NCBI RefSeq assembly: GCF_000421405.1
Contig: NZ_ATWY01000002.1
Coordinates: forward strand, 124,001-188,000
DNA from: Butyrivibrio sp. NC2007
GTDB taxonomy: Bacteria; Bacillota; Clostridia; Lachnospirales; Lachnospiraceae
Length of the DNA: 64,000 nt
Direction of reading: 5' to 3'
Of this stretch, positions 28,375 to 37,476 are shown one piece after another. Below the pieces are notes generated by a model. It made no database searches. It saw only the letters and a list, made by a program, of their open reading frames with translations, and was not told the origin of the DNA. Positions within the stretch are counted from its first letter, which is position 1. Every line of letters begins with the position of its first letter. A program made the translations under genes and the position numbers.

Positions 28375-28424
28375 AAAAAGGTGTGACACCCTCTTTGTCA
28401 TTGACAAAGAAAATGTCACACCTT
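28375..28424 (-). terminator. Terminator of the trp operon, nested hairpin
   Basis: AAGGTGTGACA and TGTCACACCTT form a perfect 11-bp outer stem, with an inner CTTTGTCA / TGACAAAG stem inside its loop. On the minus strand TTTTT follows at once, 44 nt after the trpA stop. It separates the trp genes from the lipoprotein operon. Confidence 0.85.
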
Positions 28425-28467
28425 AGGCTTCCCATTCAGCTACCTGCACAAAATCTTATCGTTATAT

Positions 28468-29238
28468 TTATGCTATGGCATCCTTCATACTCTTTACGTA
28501 TTCTCCCACATACTTTGGAGAATCCTTACCGTACTTCTCGATGATCTTGATTATTGCGCTTCCGACTATGGCTCCGTCTGAAATACCGGCCATCTTCTGA
28601 GCCTGTTCAGGTTTTGAGATTCCAAAGCCGATGGCACAGGGAACATTGGTGTTCTCCCTGATAGCTTTGACAATGCTCTCAAGGTCTGTTTTGATCTCGG
28701 TCCTGGTTCCTGTAACTCCGAGGCTTGATACAACGTATATAAAGCCTTCCGCGTCCTTTGCTATCTGAGCTATTCTGTTCTCCGATGTGGGAGCAATCAG
28801 CGATATAAGATCTACGCCGTACTTCACGCACACAGGATGGAACTCCTCCTTCTCCTCGTAGGGGAGATCGGGAAGGATAATACCGTCAATTCCAATCTCG
28901 CTGCAGGTCTTGATGAAACGCTCCGCTCCGTAGGAAAAGACAACGTTGGCATAGGTCATAAATACCATGGGAATCGTAACGTCTTTCCTCAGCTCTTTTA
29001 CCATGTCAAAGATCTTGTCTGTGGTAACGCCTCCTGTCAGCGCACGGAGATTGGCTCCCTGAATCGTAGGACCTTCTGCTGTTGGATCGGAAAAAGGAAT
29101 ACCCAGTTCTATAAGGTCAGCGCCGTTTTTCACTGCTTCTTTTACAACTTCAACTGTAGTATCAAGGTCAGGATCTCCACAGGTTATAAATGCGATAAAT
29201 GCTTTTTTATTTTCAAATGCTTTTCCTATATTACTCAT
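28468..29238 (-). CDS. trpA: Tryptophan synthase alpha chain
   Basis: TrpA cleaves indole-3-glycerol phosphate to indole, which is passed to TrpB. The ~256-residue TIM barrel shows the catalytic region [17 protein letters not shown] (Glu and Asp) and the phosphate-binding GFGIS and GAIVGSAII loops. The start is at ATGAGTAATATAGG because GGGGAG lies just before it; the longer frame start is inside trpB. It overlaps the trpB stop by 8 bp and ends the trp operon. Confidence 0.96.
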   Translation of the reverse strand: MSNIGKAFENKKAFIAFITCGDPDLDTTVEVVKEAVKNGADLIELGIPFSDPTAEGPTIQGANLRALTGGVTTDKIFDMVKELRKDVTIPMVFMTYANVVFSYGAERFIKTCSEIGIDGIILPDLPYEEKEEFHPVCVKYGVDLISLIAPTSENRIAQIAKDAEGFIYVVSSLGVTGTRTEIKTDLESIVKAIRENTNVPCAIGFGISKPEQAQKMAGISDGAIVGSAIIKIIEKYGKDSPKYVGEYVKSMKDAIA

Positions 29239-30421
29239 TGATATTCTCCCCTCTGTACCTTGCAATGGCTGCGCAGTCCTTGTCGCCTCTTCCGGATATT
29301 GTTATTACGATTATCTTGTCCTTGTCCATAGTTGGCGCTATCTTCATGGCGTGTGCCAAAGCGTGGGATGACTCTATTGCAGGGATGATTCCCTCTGTTC
29401 TTGAAAGATACTCAAAAGCATTAACTGCCTCGTCGTCAGTTACAGGTACATACTGAGCTCTTCCGATATCGTTCAGATATGCATGCTCAGGTCCTATTCC
29501 GGGATAATCAAGTCCTGCCGATATGGAGTAAACAGGGGCAATCTGGCCGTACTCATCCTGGCAGAAATAAGACTTCATTCCGTGGAAGATGCCAAGCTTA
29601 CCTGTTGCTATGGTAGCTGCTGTCTCGAAGGTATCTACTCCTCTTCCGGCAGCTTCGCAGCCGATCAGCTGAACCTCTTTATCCTCAATGAAGTTATAGA
29701 AGGTTCCGATGGCATTAGATCCACCTCCGACACATGCCATAACGACATCGGGAAGTCGTCCTTCCTTCTCAAGGATCTGCTCCTTTATCTCTTTTGAAAT
29801 AACAGCCTGGAAGTCTCTTACGATAGTGGGAAATGGATGTGGTCCCATAACAGATCCCAGACAGTAATGAGTATCGCTTATCCTTGAAGTCCACTCTCTC
29901 ATGGCCTCAGAAACTGCATCCTTAAGTGTTGCAGTTCCTGTTGTTACAGGTACAACCTCTGCTCCGAGAAGCTTCATCTTATACACGTTGAGTGCCTGTC
30001 TCTTGGTGTCCTCTTCTCCCATGAAGACAACACACTCCATGCCCATAAGCGCTGCTGCTGTAGCTGTTGCAACGCCGTGCTGGCCCGCTCCTGTCTCGGC
30101 AATAAGTCTTGTCTTACCCATCTTCTTGGCAAGAAGAGCCTGTCCGAGAACGTTGTTGATCTTGTGAGCACCAGTGTGATTGAGGTCCTCTCTCTTAAGG
30201 TATATCTTGGCTCCGCCCAGGTCCTTTGTCATCTTCTCTGCATAGTAGAGTCTTGATGGTCTTCCGGCATATTCATTGAACAAAGTCTCAAGCTCTTTAT
30301 TAAATTCCGGATCATTCTTGTAATGGTTGTAGGCCTCTTCCAGCTCTATAACCGCATTCATCAGCGTCTCCGGTATATACTGTCCACCATGAATTCCAAA
30401 TCTTCCATTCTGATTGCTCAT
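29231..30421 (-). CDS. trpB: Tryptophan synthase beta chain
   Basis: TrpB condenses indole and serine to tryptophan with PLP. The 396-residue protein has the PLP lysine in HTGAHKINN (near residue 85), the substrate loop AETGAGQHG, the phosphate-binding GGGSNAIG and the C-terminal SGRGDKD. Full family length. The ATG overlaps the trpF stop (ATGA), implying coupling, and trpA follows with an 8-bp overlap. Confidence 0.97.
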   Translation of the reverse strand: MSNQNGRFGIHGGQYIPETLMNAVIELEEAYNHYKNDPEFNKELETLFNEYAGRPSRLYYAEKMTKDLGGAKIYLKREDLNHTGAHKINNVLGQALLAKKMGKTRLIAETGAGQHGVATATAAALMGMECVVFMGEEDTKRQALNVYKMKLLGAEVVPVTTGTATLKDAVSEAMREWTSRISDTHYCLGSVMGPHPFPTIVRDFQAVISKEIKEQILEKEGRLPDVVMACVGGGSNAIGTFYNFIEDKEVQLIGCEAAGRGVDTFETAATIATGKLGIFHGMKSYFCQDEYGQIAPVYSISAGLDYPGIGPEHAYLNDIGRAQYVPVTDDEAVNAFEYLSRTEGIIPAIESSHALAHAMKIAPTMDKDKIIVITISGRGDKDCAAIARYRGENINE

Positions 30422-31026
30422 AATATTTCTCCCATAAACTGTCTCATCTTTTCAGGGTCTTTTACCCCGTTTGACTCAATTCCCGAACTGACATCCACTG
30501 CAAATGGATGAAGCACCTTTAGTGCCTCAGCCACATTTTCTACTCCAAGGCCGCCTGCTAAAAAGAACGGCTTATCAAACCCTGCTTCCTTTATCAGCTC
30601 CCAGTTAAATGTCTGCCCCGTGCCTTTTCCGGAATCCAGAAGAAGGTAATCGGCACTGCTCTTTTTAGCTCTTTCCAGGTCCTCTTTGCTCTTAACAACA
30701 AACGCTTTGATGATAGGCGCTCCGCCTGAAAGTTCCCGAAGCCTTGCGATATATCCCTCATCCTCACTTCCGTGGAGCTGGGCTATATCAATGACCTTGT
30801 CCTTTAAAAGAGTTGCAACCTTCTCCGGCTCTTCATCCACAAACACACCGACCTTTTCAATCTCAGGTAAAAGAGCTTGTCCCAGCTTTTTTGCATCGTC
30901 TCCAGATACATTCCTGCTGCTCTTTTCCCAGAATACAAAGCCCGCAAAATCAGGTTTTAGCTCATTGGCCGCCTCGATGTCCTCTATCCTTTTCAGTCCG
31001 CAAAATTTGATCCTTGTTTTTCTCAC
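30418..31026 (-). CDS. trpF: Phosphoribosylanthranilate isomerase
   Basis: TrpF isomerises phosphoribosylanthranilate in tryptophan synthesis. The 202-residue TIM barrel begins [18 protein letters not shown] with the catalytic cysteine, has QLHGSE in the middle and ends with AGGL and DVSSGIES phosphate-binding loops. The start codon is GTG, overlapping the trpC stop as GTGA. Stand-alone rather than fused to TrpC. Confidence 0.94.
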   Translation of the reverse strand: MRKTRIKFCGLKRIEDIEAANELKPDFAGFVFWEKSSRNVSGDDAKKLGQALLPEIEKVGVFVDEEPEKVATLLKDKVIDIAQLHGSEDEGYIARLRELSGGAPIIKAFVVKSKEDLERAKKSSADYLLLDSGKGTGQTFNWELIKEAGFDKPFFLAGGLGVENVAEALKVLHPFAVDVSSGIESNGVKDPEKMRQFMGEIL

Positions 31027-31805
31027 AAAAGACTCTTAAGCTCCTTTAACTTCTGGTTCTTATCCGCAGCTCTCATAAGTGTTTCTCCAACTAAAGCTGC
31101 ATCAGCTCCCATGTCCTTTATTTCCTTTATATCTTCCGGTCCCTTAACTCCCGACTCAGATACAAACAAAACATCATTTGGTATCAGAGCGCGAAGCTTC
31201 TTGCTGTTATTAGTATCAACGGAGAAGTCTTTTAAGTTTCTGTTGTTTACTCCGATGATCCTGGCTCCGGCTTCAATGGCCATATTTACTTCCGCTTCGT
31301 CATGAGCCTCAACCAATGCCGAGAGCCCAAGTTCGTCGCAGATGCCGATATATCTTTTTATCTCGCTTACAGATAGTATCGAGCAGATAAGAAGTACCGC
31401 TGATGCTCCAAGGACTGCTGCCTCATAGATCATGTACTCATCCACAACGAAGTCTTTTCTGAGGCATGGAATACTTACCTTAGAGGCTATCTCTGACAGA
31501 TACTCATCCCTTCCAAGAAACCATTTAGGTTCTGTCAGAACGGATATAGCATCAGCTCCTGCCTTCTCATAAGAAAGAGCAATGTCCAGATAGGGAAAGT
31601 CCTCTGCGATTATGCCCTTTGAAGGAGATGCTTTCTTGCACTCACAGATAAAAGATATCCCGTCTTTCTTTAAGGCTTTCTCAAAAGCGAAGTCTTTTTT
31701 GGGAAGCGAAAGAGCCTTCGCTTTTACTTCATCAAGACTTTTTATCTCTTTTTGTTTCTCTACTCTTTCTCTTGCGTATTCTGCAATCTCATCCAGAATC
31801 GTCAT
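31023..31805 (-). CDS. trpC: Indole-3-glycerol phosphate synthase
   Basis: TrpC makes indole-3-glycerol phosphate from the product of TrpF. The 260-residue barrel carries [13 protein letters not shown] (catalytic lysine), [24 protein letters not shown] and SESGV. The ATG overlaps the trpD stop by 4 bp (ATGA), and GAGGTT lies upstream. Confidence 0.96.
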   Translation of the reverse strand: MTILDEIAEYARERVEKQKEIKSLDEVKAKALSLPKKDFAFEKALKKDGISFICECKKASPSKGIIAEDFPYLDIALSYEKAGADAISVLTEPKWFLGRDEYLSEIASKVSIPCLRKDFVVDEYMIYEAAVLGASAVLLICSILSVSEIKRYIGICDELGLSALVEAHDEAEVNMAIEAGARIIGVNNRNLKDFSVDTNNSKKLRALIPNDVLFVSESGVKGPEDIKEIKDMGADAALVGETLMRAADKNQKLKELKSLL

Positions 31806-32818
31806 CTGTTGCTAACCTCGATTATCTTCTCAAGTGTGCTTGTTGCTGCTCCTGATTTAATAAGCTCTTTTGCAAGCTCAACTCCTGCCTTAAATGACTC
31901 TGCCTTACCTGCGATGTAAAGGGATGCTCCTGCGTTTAACAAAACTGCATTTGTCTTTGGTCCCTCTGCTCCTGCAAGGATGTCTCTTGTTATCTTGGCG
32001 TTTTCCTCAGGTGTTCCGCCAACCAGATCGTCCTTGGTGCAGCGCTCAAAGCCGAAGTCCTCAGGCTTTACAACGTAGGTCTTATACCATCCGTCCTTGA
32101 TCTCGCAGATCTTGGTGTCGCAGCTCATTGAAATCTCATCAAGCTTGTCCATTCCATATACAACCATTCCTCTCTCAACACCGAGGCTTACAAGAACCTG
32201 AGCCAAAGGCTCAACCAGGTACTCATCATATACTCCAAGGAGCTGCATCTTGGGAGATCCCGGATTTGTAAGTGGTCCAAGGATATTGAACACTGTTCTA
32301 AAGCCCAGCTCTTTTCTGATGGCTCCTACATACTTCATTGAAGTGTGATATTTCTGAGCAAAGAAGAAGCACATTCCGGCTTCGTTAAGGAGCTCGATAC
32401 ATTTATCGGGATCCTGCTGGATGTTAACTCCGAGAGCCTCAAGGCAGTCAGCTGTTCCGCACTTACTTGAAGCTGCTCTGTTGCCGTGCTTGGCAACCTT
32501 AACTCCGCCTGCTGCAGCAACAATGGCGGATGTTGTTGAGATGTTGAAGCTGTGTGCGTTATCTCCTCCGGTTCCTACGATCTCAAAGATATCCATTCCG
32601 GTATCAACCTTGGTGGCGTGATCTCTCATGGCAGCTGCGCAGCCTGCGATCTCGTCTGTAGTCTCTGCCCTTGCACTCTTTGTTGAAAGAGCTGCCAGGA
32701 AAGCTGCGTTCTGAGTGGGACTTGTCTCTCCGCTCATGATCTCATTCATTACCTGATAAGCTTCGTCATAGGTGAGGTCTTCTTTGTTTACGATTTTTAC
32801 GATTGCTTCTTTGATCAT
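31802..32818 (-). CDS. trpD: Anthranilate phosphoribosyltransferase
   Basis: TrpD joins anthranilate and PRPP. The 338-residue protein has the PRPP motif [14 protein letters not shown], the [21 protein letters not shown] anthranilate site (stated as KHGNRA plus [11 protein letters not shown]), and [13 protein letters not shown]. Good AAGGAGG ribosome site. It is the first gene of the operon and lies directly behind the T-box leader. The anthranilate synthase genes trpE/trpG that usually precede it are not here. Confidence 0.96.
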   Translation of the reverse strand: MIKEAIVKIVNKEDLTYDEAYQVMNEIMSGETSPTQNAAFLAALSTKSARAETTDEIAGCAAAMRDHATKVDTGMDIFEIVGTGGDNAHSFNISTTSAIVAAAGGVKVAKHGNRAASSKCGTADCLEALGVNIQQDPDKCIELLNEAGMCFFFAQKYHTSMKYVGAIRKELGFRTVFNILGPLTNPGSPKMQLLGVYDEYLVEPLAQVLVSLGVERGMVVYGMDKLDEISMSCDTKICEIKDGWYKTYVVKPEDFGFERCTKDDLVGGTPEENAKITRDILAGAEGPKTNAVLLNAGASLYIAGKAESFKAGVELAKELIKSGAATSTLEKIIEVSNR

Positions 32819-32862
32819 TTGGTCATCCTCCTTATTGGTCTGCCAAAGATCTTTTTGTAAAC

Positions 32863-33147
32863 AAAAAGTCCCTGACAGAAACTCTAATGTTCTGTCAAGG
32901 ACGAATATACTTTATCCGCGGTGCCACCTTGATTTCTCGGGTTGTCCCAAGCGCTTTGAAGGATACTGACATATCCCCGGCAACTGACGTATGCCTTCAC
33001 GTCGCAGAATACTAAGATGCATATCTTTTCACTGCGCCCTCTGTGGTCCATTTGATAACTTGTTTCCTACCCGTTCTCAGCAATCCGGGCTCTCTGTGTG
33101 GTCATGATTACCTTTATCTCCACTTCATCGGTTTGAAGTATTAAATT
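32863..33147 (-). promoter_or_regulatory. Tryptophan T-box riboswitch leader of trpDCFBA
   Basis: The ~285-nt leader has the hallmark T-box sequence AAGGTGGCACCGCGG (32916-32930 complement) about 100 nt before trpD, just before a terminator hairpin (GTCCTTGACAGAA / TTCTGTCAGGGAC, then TTTTTG; 32863-32902). Upstream is a long stem-I region. A TGG tryptophan codon at 33048-33050, within AAATGGACC, is the likely specifier. Uncharged tRNA-Trp would bind and allow transcription of the trp genes; charged tRNA would favour termination. Confidence 0.92.
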
Positions 33148-33153
33148 ATAGAA

Positions 33154-33182
33154 ATAATAGCATTGCATAATTATGCTGTCAA
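33154..33182 (-). promoter_or_regulatory. Near-consensus sigma-A promoter of the trp operon
   Basis: On the minus strand TTGACA and TATTAT are separated by exactly 17 bp. The start of transcription would fall near 33147, at the head of the T-box leader. Confidence 0.85.
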
Positions 33183-33189
33183 TATATTT

Positions 33190-35256
33190 TTACATTCTCA
33201 TTGCAACTTCATATGCACGCCATATTACGGTCCTTAAATTACCTACCTGCTTGCAGTCTCCGATGAAATCCATGTTGCTGGTTCTGACATCGTCGCTGAT
33301 GACAGGATTGGGAACATAGCCTGCTGAACTGATGACTGAGTCGCACTCTATGCGAATCTCTTTTCCGTCTTTATCTGTGCAGATGATAGCTCCATCCAGA
33401 ACCTCTTTGAGCTTTGTCTCAAGGTAAACAGGAATATTGTGAAGCGCAAAGTACTCCCTGAGGTATGAGCTGTTGGCAAGGCATACACCCTTCTGGGATA
33501 CCAGGTCATCTTTCATCTCAACGATGATGGGTTCCTTCCCCCAGAGTGCGAGCTCATAGGCAATCTCACTTCCCGTAAGGCCTCCGCCGATAACTGCCAC
33601 CTTCTGACCAACCTCTTTTCCAAGAAGGAAGTCACAGGCTTCTATCATCTTCTCATGTCCCGGAACGCCACTAAGAATCCTTGGCTTTGATCCGGTTGCA
33701 ATTATGATGTCGCTCTTTCTTCCGAACTTCATAGGATCGGTTATCTCAGTGTTAAGATGAACTTCGATTCCCAGAACATCCATCTGCCTTCTGTACCATC
33801 TAAGAAGGTCCCTGAGCTTGCCTTTATAGGACTCTGAGCTTGCTGCTATGAAGGTTCCGCCGAGGACATTGCTCTTTTCATAAATGACGGGGTTGTGTCC
33901 CCTTAGCTTAAGTACTCTTGCAGCCTCCATTCCGCCGATTCCGCCGCCAACGATATGAATGGTCTTGGGGTGCTTGGCAGGTTTGATAAAGTGCTTGTCG
34001 GTCTGCATGGTCTCTGCATTTACGGCACATCTTGCCAAATGCAGGGAATCAGCAAGATCCTGATCATTGGGAACACCCTTGTAGTGGCACATGTTAAAGC
34101 ATCCGTTGTGACACAGAATACAAGGCCTTATATCATCTTCCTTGTCGTTCATGAGCTTGGTAACCCACTCGGTATCTGCAAGGAAAGGTCTTGCAAAGCC
34201 TGCTCCGTCCAGCTCTCCGCTTGCAACTGCATCGGCAGCAACTCTCGGGTCAAGTCTTCCTGCACAGACAACAGGTATATCAACGAACTTCTTAAGGTTC
34301 ATAACGTCTTCAAGGTTACAGTTCTCCGGCATGTAGATCGGAGGATGAGCCCAGTACCACGCATCGTAGGTTCCGTTGTCGCAGTTGAGCATATCGTATC
34401 CGGCATCCTGAAGGTACTTCGCTGCCTTTTTGGACTCCTCAAAGTCTCTTCCGACTTCCGTATAGTCTTCTCCGGGAAGAGCTCCCTGACGCATTCCCTT
34501 GGTCTTTGATATCACGCTGTAGCGAAGGGAAACAGGGAAGTCTGCTCCGCATTGTTTCTTGATCTCCTGAACTATCTCTACCGCAAAGCGATATCTGTTT
34601 TCAAAAGAGCCGCCGTACTCATCTGTCCTCTTGTTGACGTAAGGAAGCGTAAACTGGTCAAGAAGATATCCCTCGTGAACAGCATGGACCTCAACTCCGT
34701 CAACTCCTGCTTCCTTTAAAAGCCTGGCACTCTTTCCAAAGGCAACTACAAACTCTTTTATCTCCTCTTTGGTCATCTCCCTTGAAGGAAGCTTGTCAGA
34801 CCATCTGTTGGGAGATGGACTTGCGGAAGCTGTGATCTTATCAAGATCCATAAAGGGCTTACTCAGTACTCTCAGCGCCGGATTGTTGTAGAGCTTCTCC
34901 ATCATGGCACTTACGGTAAAAGACCTGCCGAAGCCCGCCGTAAGCTGTACAAAGAGCTTGGCTCCCGTCTTGTGAAACTCAGGCATCCAGGCTGCAAGGT
35001 CCTGATACATCTGCTTGTTGGTATAGAGCCACTGTCCGAACATCGGATTGTAAACGGGCTGACATCCCGGAAGCACAAGGCCTGCGTTGTTCTTAGCTAC
35101 GTTTAAGATAAAGTTCGCACCTTCCTTATCGAAGTGGTTCTTCTCCATCCAGCCAAACAGATCCGTTCCTCCCATAGAGGTAAGAACGATCCTGTTCTTG
35201 ATCTCACAATTTCCTATTTTCCATGGTGTAAACAGAGGTTTTAATCTCTCATCCAT
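33190..35256 (-). CDS. Old-yellow-enzyme-type FMN/Fe-S/FAD oxidoreductase (dienoyl-CoA/enoate reductase family)
   Basis: The 688-residue protein has the architecture of FadH-type NADH:flavin oxidoreductases that reduce activated C=C bonds. Residues 1-~365 form an FMN TIM barrel (LFTPWKIGNCEIKNRIVLTSM, VDGVEVHAVHEGYLLDQF). A cysteine cluster (CILCHNGCFNMC, with RCAVN further on) near 375-410 would bind one 4Fe-4S cluster. Residues ~425-688 bind FAD/NAD(P)H (HIVGGGIGGMEAARVL, VAVIGGGLTGSEIA). The gap between the third and last cysteine is longer than usual. It is encoded 17 bp after the patatin gene, so both may be co-transcribed. Substrate unknown. Confidence 0.88.
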   Translation of the reverse strand: MDERLKPLFTPWKIGNCEIKNRIVLTSMGGTDLFGWMEKNHFDKEGANFILNVAKNNAGLVLPGCQPVYNPMFGQWLYTNKQMYQDLAAWMPEFHKTGAKLFVQLTAGFGRSFTVSAMMEKLYNNPALRVLSKPFMDLDKITASASPSPNRWSDKLPSREMTKEEIKEFVVAFGKSARLLKEAGVDGVEVHAVHEGYLLDQFTLPYVNKRTDEYGGSFENRYRFAVEIVQEIKKQCGADFPVSLRYSVISKTKGMRQGALPGEDYTEVGRDFEESKKAAKYLQDAGYDMLNCDNGTYDAWYWAHPPIYMPENCNLEDVMNLKKFVDIPVVCAGRLDPRVAADAVASGELDGAGFARPFLADTEWVTKLMNDKEDDIRPCILCHNGCFNMCHYKGVPNDQDLADSLHLARCAVNAETMQTDKHFIKPAKHPKTIHIVGGGIGGMEAARVLKLRGHNPVIYEKSNVLGGTFIAASSESYKGKLRDLLRWYRRQMDVLGIEVHLNTEITDPMKFGRKSDIIIATGSKPRILSGVPGHEKMIEACDFLLGKEVGQKVAVIGGGLTGSEIAYELALWGKEPIIVEMKDDLVSQKGVCLANSSYLREYFALHNIPVYLETKLKEVLDGAIICTDKDGKEIRIECDSVISSAGYVPNPVISDDVRTSNMDFIGDCKQVGNLRTVIWRAYEVAMRM

Positions 35257-35273
35257 TTTTATGATCTCCCGGT

Positions 35274-36119
35274 TTATTCAAAAAACTCTTTTATAGCCTG
35301 TACTTTTCCCATTCCGGCTCTTCGCCCAAGCTGATAGACTCTCTCAAGTTCGTTTTCATCCTTTTCCACTGGGCTTATGTTTAAAGGTTCTTTTGGTCTT
35401 ACAACAAGAATTTCTCCGCTTTTTTCTTTTTCCCTGATGTATCTCTTTTCTTCATTGTACATCAGATGGCGCTTTTCCATACACTCAATCATTCTGGGAT
35501 ATTTTCTGAGCATAACCCTTACAAGAGGCATGAACTTCTGCTGGCCCTTAACATAGTCCCCGGGCTGAGTCTCAATGACAAGGATCCTGTCATAGCCCTT
35601 ATCTTCCATGAACTTAAGGGGGATTGAATCCGATGGTCCGCCGTCAAGATAAACACTGTCTCCAATATGTACAGGTCTTGAAACAAGAGGCATTGAGGCA
35701 GATGCCTGAATCCATTTAAGATCCTCTTTGCCCCCGTCTGTACATTTGTGATATGCAGGCTTACCTGTTGTTATGTCAGTAGCCACACAGTAGAATTCCA
35801 TTGGGTTTTCTTTAAAGGTCTTTACATCCCATATATCAAGCTTATAAGGAAGCTCATCGTAGCAAAAAGGAACGTTGTAGATATCTCCTGTAAGAAGGAG
35901 TGATCTTATGCTGTGGTATCTTTTGTCGTTGCAGTATTTCTTGTTGTACCTGACAGCTCTTCCGATCTGCTTTGACTTATAGTTTATTCCAAAGGTTGCG
36001 CCGGCTGAAACTCCGACTGCTCCGTCAAAATCAATTCCGTTCTCCATAAGGACATCGATGACTCCGCAGGTAAACATCCCGCGCATCGCGCCGCCCTCCA
36101 TAACCAGTCCTTTCTTCAT
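35274..36119 (-). CDS. Patatin-like phospholipase family protein
   Basis: The 281-residue protein is a patatin-type serine hydrolase. It shows the oxyanion loop GGAMRGMFTCG near residue 9, the nucleophile elbow GVSAG near 38 and the catalytic YLDGG dyad aspartate near 160. It resembles the YjjU/RssA subgroup, which acts on membrane lipids in the cytoplasm. No signal peptide. It precedes the OYE-type reductase by 17 bp. Confidence 0.9.
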   Translation of the reverse strand: MKKGLVMEGGAMRGMFTCGVIDVLMENGIDFDGAVGVSAGATFGINYKSKQIGRAVRYNKKYCNDKRYHSIRSLLLTGDIYNVPFCYDELPYKLDIWDVKTFKENPMEFYCVATDITTGKPAYHKCTDGGKEDLKWIQASASMPLVSRPVHIGDSVYLDGGPSDSIPLKFMEDKGYDRILVIETQPGDYVKGQQKFMPLVRVMLRKYPRMIECMEKRHLMYNEEKRYIREKEKSGEILVVRPKEPLNISPVEKDENELERVYQLGRRAGMGKVQAIKEFFE

Positions 36120-36173
36120 ACAGTGCCTGTTCCTCTCAAAATCGTTATCTTATATTATATTACAAATTGCAGC

Positions 36174-36197
36174 AAAAAAGCGAGCCATTAAGCTCGC
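36174..36197 (-). terminator. Intrinsic terminator after the frameshift gene
   Basis: GCGAGC and GCTCGC form a stem with a 6-nt loop, followed on the minus strand by TTTTTT. It lies just after the -1-frame stop at 36221. Confidence 0.85.
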
Positions 36198-36220
36198 CGT
36201 AATACTTATCATTAAATCTC

Positions 36221-36525
36221 TCATGCAGCATTCTTAGAAAGCGTGCGTGCGACATACCTCTTGCAGAAATATGATATAGGCTCAATAAATCTGTTAAGCA
36301 CGATGGCTGCTCTCATGATACTAAGCTCGTTGTTGTCATAGGACATATGACCATTCTCAAGCTTGTAGATCAGTTTTTTACTCTCTTGTCGTCGGCTCTG
36401 CTGATTCCGCTTGCTTCAAGATCGTTTAAGTACCTTACCACCTTGTTCCTCTGCCTCTTGTTCATCATAACCGCAAAGGTCCTCGGGTAATTCTCCTGTA
36501 GTCTGAATAAACCTGTTGTAAGCAT
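36221..36525 (-). CDS. Small gene split by a -1 frameshift at an A-AAA-AAC slippery site
   Basis: An AGGAG ribosome site precedes an ATG at 36525. The zero frame encodes 51 residues (MLTTGLFRLQENYPRTFAVM...) and stops at 36370, directly after the heptamer A AAA AAC (36373-36379) in the correct phase for -1 slippage. The -1 frame continues without a stop for 50 more residues (LIYKLENGHMSYDNNELS...) to 36221, followed by a terminator. The whole would be a basic, helical ~101-residue protein of unknown family. A single missing A in a run of seven (mutation or sequencing error) explains it equally well, so whether it is programmed or a pseudogene is open. Confidence 0.6.
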
Positions 36526-36603
36526 GAAATTCTCCTCCCCATAATCCGAAAAATATTATCATATATTTTTGTGAATAAACTGTGAAAAATCATGCCTGAA
36601 ATA

Positions 36604-36635
36604 CAAAAAAATAAGCCGGGGCGAATTGCCCCGGC
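36604..36635 (-). terminator. Strong intrinsic terminator after the 229-residue secreted protein gene
   Basis: GCCGGGGC and GCCCCGGC form a perfect 8-bp stem, followed on the minus strand by TTATTTTTTT. It lies 15 nt after the stop at 36650. Confidence 0.9.
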
Positions 36636-36649
36636 ATAAAGCCTAAAAT

Positions 36650-37339
36650 TCAAAGATCTTCAGCCATTGAATGGTTGCTGACTGTTGTGTAAGTGATGAT
36701 CATATCGTCGTAGTCACCGGCTCTTGTTCCGATGATCTGTGAGTTTGTGCTTCCGCCGTGGAATGTGATTCCTGCGTCCGCGATATTTACTGTATCAAAA
36801 GCAACTGCTCTGCCGTTCTTCATGAATACGCTTCTTACTCCTACGCTCTGGATATCAAACTTAGAGAAATTTGTAGCGCTTACTTCAACGCAGTCGCCGA
36901 TATCCTTTGTATCAAGTGAAACGGATGTGTATGCGCATCTGTCAGTAGGATTTATTGAGTACTCATACTCATAAGCTCTTGCATTTGCAATCTCTTTGTT
37001 TAAGAACTGTCCGTAAAGGATGAACTGCTGACCTTTCTTGACCGCATCAGAATAATCGTTTACCTTCTTAAGAACGTTTCCTGATCCGTCCTTGGCAACA
37101 AAGTCTGCACTGATTGAGATATCGGAATTCGTGTTGTTGGTTGCAACTACGACATAATATGTGCACCAGCCGATACTGTCGGGGATCAGATATTCATCAT
37201 CAATAGTGACAACGCCCTCATTTTCTACAGTTTCAGCAGCATATGAAATTTCAGCGGGAATAAGATTGGAGTTATGGCCTGATAAAAGAATTATTGTCAT
37301 CCCCAATGTTAAAATACAAGAAAAAATCCTTTTCATCAT
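36650..37339 (-). CDS. Secreted protein of unknown function, beta-sandwich-like
   Basis: The 229-residue protein has an N-terminal signal peptide (MMKRIFSCILTLGMTIILLSG, possible cleavage near AAE at ~35) and no lipobox. The mature part (WCTYYVVVATNNTNSDISIS, FVAKDGSGNVLKKVNDYSDAV..., VEVSATNFSKFDIQSVGVRS) looks like an alternating beta-strand fold similar in style to FxLYD/DUF-type extracellular domains. GGAGGG is the ribosome site. Single gene with its own terminator. No clear role. Confidence 0.65.
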   Translation of the reverse strand: MMKRIFSCILTLGMTIILLSGHNSNLIPAEISYAAETVENEGVVTIDDEYLIPDSIGWCTYYVVVATNNTNSDISISADFVAKDGSGNVLKKVNDYSDAVKKGQQFILYGQFLNKEIANARAYEYEYSINPTDRCAYTSVSLDTKDIGDCVEVSATNFSKFDIQSVGVRSVFMKNGRAVAFDTVNIADAGITFHGGSTNSQIIGTRAGDYDDMIITYTTVSNHSMAEDL

Positions 37340-37476
37340 AACCTTCCCTCCGAGAACTTTTTTAGATAACAGGTCTTACCTGTCATGCTATTATTATCGC
37401 CGAAAACATGCGCGTTCGCTATAAGCGCAGGCGTTATTTAATTCTCTTTTTAGAAAGGTCTTATTCTCTTTAGAAA

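Noticed and set aside
28375..28424. Nested inverted repeat as a regulator-binding operator
   Set aside because: The stem with immediate TTTTT downstream of trpA is fully explained as a terminator, though a dual role cannot be excluded.
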